Assembly: GCA_034401135.1 (NCBI GenBank)
Contig: JAWZSP010000002.1
Location: forward strand, 124,001-188,000
DNA: 64,000 nt
From: Volutella citrinella
Taxonomy: Eukaryota > Ascomycota > Sordariomycetes > Hypocreales > Nectriaceae
Direction of reading: 5' to 3'
A program made the position numbers and the translations under genes. Under the pieces are notes generated by a model, which saw only the letters and a list, made by a program, of their open reading frames with translations, was not told where the DNA came from and made no database searches. Positions 56,292 through 64,000 of the stretch are shown here, piece after piece; within the stretch, counting starts at the first letter, position 1; each line of letters starts with the position of its first letter.

Positions 56292-58093
56292 TTGGGCTGT
56301 TGACGACACATAATGTGTATTGCAATTTAACAAAATGAGTATAATATCTGCGATTAGAAATCAATGATTCTAAAAAGATATCCAACCCGGATTCCGAGTC
56401 CGTGAGTTATTTGCGGACCGTGGTAAGCTTACAGGCCTACTTCGGGTTAAGGTTGGGGGCTGTGGCGGGCACCTCGAGTCCTCGGCAGTCGCCGGTAGCG
56501 GCGTCCAATAGTGCGGTCCGCTGAGCCACAAGCCCTACAGAAGCGCGTTAGCGCGGGTGCGTTGGGCTGACTTGGGAGATGAGATGGGGCTGCGCCCGAC
56601 AGACGAACATGTGCACAACCCTGCTATTCTTGGAATCGATCCGAGGCTGGAGCTGACAAACCTGCAGCTGACCAGGCAGGAGATCTAGATGGGAGATTGA
56701 CTCCTGGGTGGCTGCCGGGCTTTACTTTGACTTTTCGGGGATTTGGTCTACGGCTTGGTGAGGGCTGGCTGCGTGTGGGAGGGGCGGGCGGACGGGACGG
56801 ACAGGATCCCGAGGAGCTTGACCGACTGGCGGCCTCGGACTCAGCTGGTCGGACTGGAGAGAAGAATAAGCACGAAGGAATGGTGTAGGACTCGAGAGAC
56901 GCGGGGCGAGGGTAGCTCAATTGTGTTGGCAGAATAAACGAGGGGAAATACGAGGTCCATCACGTTAGATTGTTGCAGCCATGTTCACATTTTATCCACC
57001 GTAGACCAATATACAGTGTAAAAACAAATCAGATAATGTACGAGACACAATCTACTCAAAGATCACTTGAGAATATTCGCATCACTTGTCAGGATACAGA
57101 CTAGTATGGCAGTGCGACTACTATGGCAGTGAAGATATCAACACCAGACTACCCTAAGCTCCCCAGACTGCCGAGCATTACACATCGCGGCCCCCAATGA
57201 CGAACGTGGTCTTGTGTCACTCGTGCAATTTCCGCTTATCGGGCTCGTAAATTCCTTGGCCGAAAGTCTGGGCAAGTCCTACAAGCAGATGGCGGTCAGC
57301 GGGCATAACACGAGCACCAAGACGGGAGGCGACAGCGTCATCTCCGGGCGACTCTGTCTAGTCCCACAACAGAACGGCGACGGTCGTCTTAGAATGTTCG
57401 AGCAGAGCACGACATACCACATGCAGACTTGCGCTACAGCACGGCATAGTACGCAGTATGACACTCGGCAAGCTCTCTGCCTTGGCGGGCCACCATCAGC
57501 GGGCATCGCATCCATCGCCGGCGAGGCCATTCATATTTTGGGCATGGCACACAAGAGCTGTCCCCGGACTGCGCCTCGCCCCGGCAACGCCAGCGACGCC
57601 GGTGACGCCAACGCACTTGAGATTTCGTGCAAGGGTTAGGTCGCCGATTAGGGCATGGGGATGGCGCCTGCTGATTGGCTACCACCAGACGAACCCCGAA
57701 AATAGGACCATGCAGGCGGGGGTGGGGACCGCAGCCCAGATTATCGGGTTTCTCAATCGAGGCTGAGGGGCTGAGATAGAGCCCGAGGCTTGTGGCTGCT
57801 GCCAGCTGCGCCATGACCGAGCGATAGTCTGGCTGCAGGTTCAACTCCAAGAATGGGATATACTCAGATACTCTAGAATCATGGCTGCCATCAGGTATAT
57901 AAGATGCCCAGCACCTCCCTCATCAACATCATTCTCATCATCATCAACTCACTCACACACTCATCCACAACAACCTCCTCTCCTCTCCAACAACAACAAC
58001 CAGTCTTTCCTCAGACACTCTAATACCCACCACTCTCTCAACCACTTCATCACATTTCCCACTTCCTTTTCCTTTTCCTTTCAATCCACCAAA
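56292..58093. other. Intergenic region before the repeat-precursor gene
   Basis: About 1.8 kb. Most is featureless; the part from 57896 is promoter and leader of the gene at 58094 (TATATAAG, then a CA/CT-rich leader). A tRNA-like A-box near 56520 on the minus strand was examined and rejected. No gene supported. Confidence 0.45.
57896..57903 (+). promoter_or_regulatory. TATA box of repeat-precursor gene
   Basis: TATATAAG about 190 bp before the ATG at 58094. The stretch between (about 57915-58090) is rich in C, A and T with many ctcat, caacaa and cctctc runs and almost no G, the usual leader of strongly expressed fungal genes. Confidence 0.7.
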
Positions 58094-58732
58094 ATGCGCT
58101 ACTCTTTCACTCTCCTTGCCTTTGCCGTCACGGCCCTGGCCCTTCCCACTGCTAAGCCCGCCGATGACGGCTCCTGGGCCCCTGGCAAGTACGAAGGCCC
58201 CGGCACCAAGTTTGACGACGGCAAGTGGTCCGCTGAGAAGTATGGCAAGCGCAATGATGATGGCTCCTGGGCTCCCGGCAAGTACGAGGGCAAGGGCACC
58301 AAGTTCGATGACGGAAAGTGGTCTGCCGAGAAGTATGGCAAGCGCAACGATGATGGCTCTTGGGCCCCTGGAAAGTACGAGGGCAAGGGCACTAAGTTTG
58401 ACGATGGAAAGTGGACCCCTGAGAAGTACGGCAAGCGCAACGATGACGGTACTTGGCACGAGGGCAAGTACGAGGGTGGCAAGACTGGCTTCGACGATGG
58501 AAAGTGGACTCCTGAGAAGTACGATAAGAAGACTAAGCGCAACGACGACGGTACTTGGCACGAGGGCAAGTACGAGGGTGGCAAGACTGGCTTCGATGAT
58601 GGCAAGTGGACTCCCGAGAAGTACGACAAGCGCAACGACGATGGCAAGTGGCACGAGGGAAAGTATGAGGGCGGCAAGACTGGCTTCGACGATGGAAAGT
58701 GGACCCCTGAGAAGTACGACAAGAAGAACTAA
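58094..58732 (+). CDS. Secreted repeat precursor with Lys-Arg (kexin) sites
   Basis: Single exon, 212 aa. A signal peptide (residues 1 to about 17-20, MRYSFTLLAFAVTALALPTA) is followed by six tandem units of about 31 residues with no cysteine. Lys-Arg pairs at 52-53, 83-84, 114-115, 148-149 and 179-180 separate the units; the next unit starts NDDG each time, as expected of Kex2 cleavage. Units 1-3 carry SWAPGKYEG; units 4-6 carry WHEGKYEGGKTG. Each unit is itself two half-repeats, both of the form DDGxWxxxKY. Such secreted repeat proteins give short peptides (KEPs) or, when modified, cyclic fungal RiPPs. No modifying enzyme (UstYa/DUF3328) is in this window. It might instead be left uncut as a hydrophilic secreted protein. 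A POT peptide transporter is next door. Confidence 0.9.
   Translation: MRYSFTLLAFAVTALALPTAKPADDGSWAPGKYEGPGTKFDDGKWSAEKYGKRNDDGSWAPGKYEGKGTKFDDGKWSAEKYGKRNDDGSWAPGKYEGKGTKFDDGKWTPEKYGKRNDDGTWHEGKYEGGKTGFDDGKWTPEKYDKKTKRNDDGTWHEGKYEGGKTGFDDGKWTPEKYDKRNDDGKWHEGKYEGGKTGFDDGKWTPEKYDKKN
58201..58732 (+). repeat. Coding tandem repeat, ~93-bp units
   Basis: About five and a half direct copies of a 93-bp unit in phase with the codons (one unit is 102 bp, adding Lys-Thr-Lys before its Arg). The copies differ mostly at third positions (for instance gatgatggc/gacgatggc), so the amplification is not very recent or is under purifying selection. Confidence 0.85.
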
Positions 58733-59120
58733 GCATGAGGGCTGGTGGTCGGATGCATCTAGAACGGGCGGAGTTTTGGTCTTTTTTCACTCATTTCTCA
58801 TTACTTTGCATTAATTGGCGGGTTGCATAAGCGATTGATCTAGACTTTCCTTTATATAATCAATGCATATTCGGAGGTTCAGCAAATATCTTGTTCCATC
58901 TTTGACCACTCTTGAAACTATTGAGCTCCTCCTACATGGCCTATAGCCTGATGAATAAGGCGGCTCTTCTTACTATTGTAACTTGACAGAAAGTGGTCAT
59001 CCAAAGTCACAAGAGGAGAAGTTTATAGTTTAGACAAGGTTATGACATCAATCGATAAGACTATCTACAATTGACGACCCTTGATGGATCTTAGGCATTA
59101 ACGTCAACTGGAGTCATCAT
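58733..59120. other. Convergent intergenic region
   Basis: About 390 bp between the stops of the repeat-precursor (plus) and transporter (minus) genes; both terminators. No gene seen. Confidence 0.4.
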
Positions 59121-60975
59121 CTACTCTGCCTTGTCGTCAATCTTCTTCTCTGGCATCTGCAGCGTCGTCGGCTCGTCTCGGTCAAGATCGTACATCTTGT
59201 CCTCCTCGGCATCGTAGTGGCGGTAGAGGAAGAAGAAGAGGCAGCCGACGGCAAACGAGGAGCAGCCAACACCAGTGTACATCCACAGGAACTTGGGGTC
59301 CTCGGCGACGGGGACGAGACCCTCGGCAATGGCCGAGCCAAAGGCATTGGTGAAGAGGTAGATACTCTGCACAAACGACTTCATGCTCGGGGGCGCCTTG
59401 GTGTAGGCATACTCGAGACCGGTGACGGAGATGAAGATCTCGGCCAAGCCAATGAAAACGTAGGCGGGTGTCTGGACGGCAATGTGGACGTGGTTGGGCA
59501 GCTTGGTCTTGCCGTCGAGGCCCGCGGGGCACGCGCCGGGGGAGTCGTAGCAAGGGCCGGCCGAGTAGATGAGGTGCTGGACGATGGCGGCGTAGGCGAG
59601 GGACAGCGCGGCGAACCAGAAGCCGAGCGTGATTCGCATAATGGGGCGCAGTTCGAATCCTGCGCGGCGGAGGATGGGGTAGATGAGCTTGTCGAGGATG
59701 GGGGTGAAGATGAGGATGGAGATGGGGTCAAAGTTTTGCATGAAGTCGTTGGGCATGCCGTGGCCCTCCATCTGGGCGGCCTGGGTGACGAAGTTGGACG
59801 AGAACTGGCCGTAGCAGACCCAGAACAGGGGATCTAGATGATCTTGTCAGTATTTGTGCATAGATGAGATATGTCTCGTGAGTGGCTTACAAAAGACAAA
59901 GACCTTGCAGGCACGCAGCGCACGCTTGAGCTCTTCAATAAAGTGGTCGTTCCAAGGCACGGCCTGGGTCTTTCCGTTGGCCTCGCGCCATGAGGGCTTG
60001 GGAGCATCGAGGTTGCGCGACATGATCATCATGCCAATGGCCTTGAAGGCATCGGTGATGACCTGGCCCTGGGGCGGGCGAATGACATAGCTCTTGCGGC
60101 GCAGGATGAGACAGGCGACACCAAAGTTGAACATGACGAAGCACATGAGGTAGGCGGTCCAGAAGCCCTTGTACTTCTCCATGAACGGCGTGGCCATGAG
60201 GGACAGGGCGCCGAGGTTGATGCACCAGTAGAAGACCATGTAGATGCGCTGGTAGGTGATTGCCGGGTCGATGACGACGCGCTCGCCGTTGGACTCGGTC
60301 TTGACGGCCATGCGGCGGCGCTGGTACTGGTCGGCAATCAGGGGCGCAATGTTTGACTTGATGCCGCCGGTGCCCAGGCCGATGACGATGATGGCGACGA
60401 TGTAGCCGGGGATCCCGGCGCCGTGGGACATGGCGGCGGGCAGCGACGTGGTCCACAGCACGATGAGGCCGACCCAGTAGAAGGCGCAGAAGATGAGGAT
60501 GGTCTTGTACTTGCCGAGATACTGGTCGGCGATGACGGCACCGAGGATGGGGGTGACTGAGAGGCATCATCAGCATTATGCATCAAGAGTATGAATTATC
60601 ACGAGTATCATTGGCATCGTCAGAGCATGACAATAGTAGAGTATTCGTACCATAGCAAAACCACTGAAAGAACAAATTCAGACCAGTAGCAGCCTTGTGG
60701 CCCATGCCCAGACCCTTGGGCCCGTCAGCGCCATGGGGATCGTTGTTGATGTAGTTCTGGAACAGGCCCTGGGCACCGTAGTAGGTGAAGCGCTCCGTCA
60801 GCTCGACGATGGCGATGAGGTACGCCGACGACGGCAGGTTCTCGCCGATGCGGCGCAGCGTCTTCTTCTCAAAGTCGTTGGGCTCGTGTCCGTCTGGGGT
60901 CGGGGCCGTCTCGGCCACCTCGCCGGCCGAGGTGGAGTTCTTCTCCGTCACAACATCATCGCCACTGGACGCCAT
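59121..60975 (-). CDS. POT family di/tripeptide transporter (PTR2-like)
   Basis: Three exons (60975-60651, 60556-59891, 59833-59121), 567 aa. Proton-coupled peptide importer of the plasma membrane. After a hydrophilic N-terminus the first span carries the POT signature (IVELTERFTYYGAQGLFQNY), and the second signature (ADQYLGKYKTILIFCAFYWV) lies at the start of exon 2. Next are GTGGIKSNIAPLIADQY and the large cytoplasmic loop. The second half starts at FWVCYGQFSSNFVTQ. Length and about twelve spans match fungal PTR2. Introns of 94 and 56 bp restore frame. It faces the repeat-precursor gene; import of its processed peptides or their breakdown products is possible but inferred, since PTR2 proteins usually handle only two to three residues. 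Confidence 0.94.
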
Positions 60976-62553
60976 GGTGTCTAATAAGCTTATATGCGGT
61001 TGTCACGTTGCTGCGGGCAGTGCAAGTGTTGGCTGAAGAAACGTAATGAGGACGAGGGGGGAATTGTTCAAGTAATTATTATTCTATTGCGGCCCGCAGC
61101 CTCAACCATCACTCGATGCGGCGGCGGCGTGATGCGGGCGAGTGCACGGCAAGTCGGCATCTCGCAGCCCCCCAATCGGGCAATCACTGACACATCTCTG
61201 GGATCTTTTGAGGTTCCCCATCTTCATAAGGACCGAAAAGCTCGTTGCAAGTCCCGCCTGGACGGGCCCAGGGGTGCCAGCCAATCGCGACACCAGGACG
61301 ACTCGCCATGTCCACAAAAGATTCTAGAAGATTGCCACTTTCGCGCTGTCTGCCCCACGCCGAGACACCCGAGCTGCATCGGCCCGTGGCGAAACATGTC
61401 GCGCGCGTCGTATGAGTCGCCCACTTTGGCCCGGCAAAAAGTCCCTGGTGGGCAAGGAAGGGCAAGGGGGCCCACAGGCGGCCGTCACTTCGCGACCCAC
61501 ATCGTGGTCCGATGGGAATAGCTCGGGTTGTGATTGATTTGATTCTGACACAAGGTGCTGACGGGCGGACTGGATCGACAAGTCGACGGCCGCGAGTGAG
61601 AGCGATCTAGCCCGCTGAGGCAGGAGGGCAGACGAGATAGCAGTCGGGTGGCTCTGGTGCGGTAAAGATAAGAGAGACATTACCTAAATATGACCATGCT
61701 GGTGGGCTGTCTGTCTCGTGGCAGTGGTGAGTCGATGGTATGTCTGTTGCTCGCATCTCGGTATTTGCATCTCCCTGCTCTTTGCCAAGCCTCGACTCCC
61801 GCGACGCCCATCATTCGTCATTTTCCGGCATTATAACCTTTTCCCCGGAATCTAGAGATAAACAACCATGGAGTGCATACGTTCATGTGCAATCCGTCAA
61901 AGCCTATCTGCATCGCCCCGCGCGCGTGCACGCCGCCGGTAAAAAGAAGCGGGCGTGGGGTCCCGTCGTGGCCAACTTGTCGGGGCAGTTTGGTGTGGTC
62001 TCTCGGAACTCGGAACGCGGCCATGGAACTTTAGTGCGTACCAGTCGACGGTAGTCTGCTGCGGGACCTCGGTATCAGCTCGCCAGCCGCTGTGATTGGC
62101 TTGAGAGACCTGTCAGATACTCCGTTTGTTGCTTACTGGGACTAATATCAATCCTCGGGGTACATTTGTGCGTGGTGGTCGGTGGTCTGGGGTCTGGCGG
62201 GGGTTGACCGTACGCTTATTATTCAAGAAAATGACCCCTTGGCCCAACCCCAGGGGTTTTGTGCGCGCCATCCTGACTAATTCCATGTCAGCTGTTGGAT
62301 GTGGACTGGTGCTTTTGCTGTTGGTGTGGTGTGTGGAGAGCGTCTGTCTCTTATCATCACCGTGACGTCAATGTCCGTCCAGCCGTCTAGACACACTGAA
62401 GAAGATGGCCTTCTTATCCGGATAAGGAAGCTGTCAGCAGAAACAGTTTAGTACTAACAAAAGACCAAGCGCTGTCGTGTAAATGGCAAAGATCATTCAA
62501 TACACACTAATACATGCGTCACTCGTTACGCAAGGGTATATCTGCTCATACAG
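60976..62553. other. Intergenic region, no gene seen
   Basis: About 1.6 kb between the transporter start and the 3' end of the last gene. GC-rich; presumably the transporter promoter and a terminator. No coding frame or clear repeat supported. Confidence 0.4.
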
Positions 62554-64000
62554 TTACTCTCCTGCCTCTTCTTCGTCTCTTTCGTAAATATTCAATGACG
62601 CGTACGTCTCAACTAGGTTTGTAAGAATGTGCGAGTCCACATCTTCATGTCGCTTCACCACGCTGACTGGCCATTTGCTCTTGACCGTCTGTGTCATCAC
62701 CTGCCGTTCCTCCGTTTCGTCGTCGTTCCGAGCTATGGCGTCTCTGAGCAAGGCGCATTCTTCGGGCCGCATACGCCCCCGGATCACGGAGAAGAGCGCC
62801 TCAGCCAAGTAGTGGTTGCGCCGCTGGTTGTATAACCCTTGGGCGACGAGGAAAAGCGTGGACCGCAGCGTCTCTAGCTCAGGCCCTGGCGCTCGTGTCG
62901 CAATCGCTTCGATGCAGGCAGTGCCGGCTAGTATAAGAGGGACGACGATGAAGAGATCCATGGCATCATAGCCGTGCCGGATGTAGTACAGACGGATGAG
63001 GGTGTATAGGTTTTTTTTCGTCTCGGCAACGATCTGGCATGCATGAGGGTCGCTGGCGTCTGTCTCGGGCCCCTCGGGGTCTTTGCACAGGGGTTCGTAC
63101 ATTGTGAGAATTATGTGGTGGTAATACATGCTGAGCTAATGGTTAGAAACTCGGACTGAGATGGCGAAGCTACGGCACTTACTGCATCTGTAGGTGCCCG
63201 GGAAGTACTATAGTCCTTGGCTGCAGTGGCGCAGGCAAGTTTGAGTACCAGGCCTTCAGACTCTCCCGCAACCTATCAGCCCGATAGAGGTCCACTTTGG
63301 AGTTCTTTGGGAAGGCCGCCTCACAGAATTCGTTCATGATGACCCGGAACAGACATCGTGCATGGAGGACTTGGGCAAAGTTCAACGACACGGCCTCCTC
63401 GCTGAGAGGATACTTGACCCATAACTCGCCATAGAAGGCGGCGCCCTTTTCGGGATCTGGCAGTCTCCATATGGGCGGCATCTTGACCAATGGAGACAGG
63501 TTGAATGAGAAGGCAGTGAGCCTAGCAGCGTCAATTAGCTGTAACTCAGCCAGGGAGAAAAAAGTACCCACGTCTCCCAATTGTACACGGCCCAGGCGGT
63601 GTATGCCCTGCCGTGCTGCAGTCTGGCATCCGGCACGCGCTGATTAAAGATGCCGAGCTCGCGGGCCAGGCTGACAGCGTGAGTCCTGTACGGCTGCCCG
63701 ATCTCATCCAGACCACAGAGGTTGTGGAACACGCTAAAGAGAATCCCAGCCTGTACGGTAGTCAGCCGTGGCTCGGCCGATTCCAGCTCCCACAGCCGCT
63801 TGGCCTCAGCAACGAAGCGATAGAGCAGCGTGTTGGGCTGCCAGTACTGTGACCGCTTCGCAAACCCAGGGTAGCAGACCTGGGACAAGAGTCAGCGAGG
63901 TTCCGTGGATACAGATCTTGGTGGCGGGGGAGCAGACGCAAGCGTAGCCCAGGGTGATGTTGACAAGCAGCGAAGAGCAAAAGTCTTTGTTGCCGGTAAA
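62554..64000 (-). CDS. Fungal transcription factor, 3' part only
   Basis: The window ends inside this gene; four exons are visible (64000-63938, 63879-63572, 63521-63183, 63130-62554). The visible protein begins within the fungal-specific domain (TGNKDFCSSLLVNITLGYAC, then TLLYRFVAEAKRLWELE), continues with RTHAVSLARELGIF and TAWAVYNWET, and has a late segment (HMYYHHIILTMYEPL, then LIRLYYIRHGYDAMD) common in this family. The zinc cluster expected at the N-terminus lies outside. Each intron is short and in phase (57-58, 50 and 51 bp). The C-terminus ends after an acidic stretch (ERDEEEAGE). Confidence 0.85.

Noticed and set aside
56470..56535. tRNA-like sequence on the minus strand (A-box-like tggctcagcgg near 56528)
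   Set aside because: The T-arm does not pair, the B-box core matches only in part and no proper anticodon stem-loop forms; at best a degenerate tRNA-derived piece.
57953..58654. Long open frame opposite the repeat-precursor gene
   Set aside because: Created by the period of the coding repeat; the plus-strand frame has a signal peptide, TATA box and phased Lys-Arg sites.
58201..58732. CRISPR-like regular repeat
   Set aside because: Repeats are contiguous 93-bp coding units without spacers, in a eukaryotic gene.
1..64000. Specialised metabolite backbone gene (PKS, NRPS, terpene cyclase)
   Set aside because: No ketosynthase, adenylation, prenyl- or terpene-synthase motif was found; oxidoreductases alone do not make a cluster.

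Overview
The window is nuclear DNA of a filamentous ascomycete, most likely a sordariomycete and plausibly Hypocreales. Genes are broken by short spliceosomal introns (about 45-110 bp, GT..AG with CTAAC/CTGAC-like branch sites). Density is about one gene per 2.5 kb on both strands without operons, and Zn2Cys6 regulators, a CFEM/PTH11-type receptor and GPI-anchored wall proteins are present. I cannot name the species. No rRNA, convincing tRNA, CRISPR, PKS or NRPS gene was seen. All exon borders below were read by eye from splice motifs and frame continuity.

Layout. 0.1-5.4 kb: a Ser/Thr-rich mucin-like protein with Cys-rich parts, a DUF4804-like protein and a small BTB/POZ-like protein. 5.5-18.4 kb: a regulator and metabolism block with three fungal transcription factors, a glutathione S-transferase, a zinc alcohol dehydrogenase and a GABA/choline-type amino acid permease. 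19.3-26.2 kb: a secreted alpha/beta hydrolase, an unrecognised two-TM glycoprotein, a fourth Zn2Cys6 factor and a divergently transcribed SDR. 27-38.5 kb: a 2EXR-type gene interrupted by an A8-tract frameshift, a 3.3-kb gene-free tract leading into a GPI-anchored wall protein, a second SDR, a BBE-like FAD oxidoreductase and a small secreted Cys-rich protein. 39-47.2 kb: an alpha/beta hydrolase, then aspartate aminotransferase, a double-domain RraA-like aldolase, a HpcH/HpaI aldolase and a Zn2Cys6 regulator. 47.2-51.2 kb: a gene-poor tract with an AT-rich block and a 274-bp MITE-like element. 51.2-64 kb: a ferric reductase, a CFEM-PTH11 receptor, a repeat-rich secreted precursor with Lys-Arg sites, a POT peptide transporter and the 3' part of a sixth transcription factor cut by the window end.

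Two groups stand out. The first is the secreted precursor at 58.1-58.7 kb: six tandem ~31-residue units separated by Lys-Arg, the layout of kexin-processed repeat peptides or fungal RiPP precursors. The second is the compact set at 40.1-47.2 kb, in which an aminotransferase shares a promoter with a fused RraA-RraA aldolase and a second pyruvate-type aldolase shares a promoter with a regulator. Together they look like an inducible route from a 4-hydroxylated (or 4-hydroxy-4-methyl) glutamate-type amino acid to pyruvate units; this pathway is inferred, not shown.
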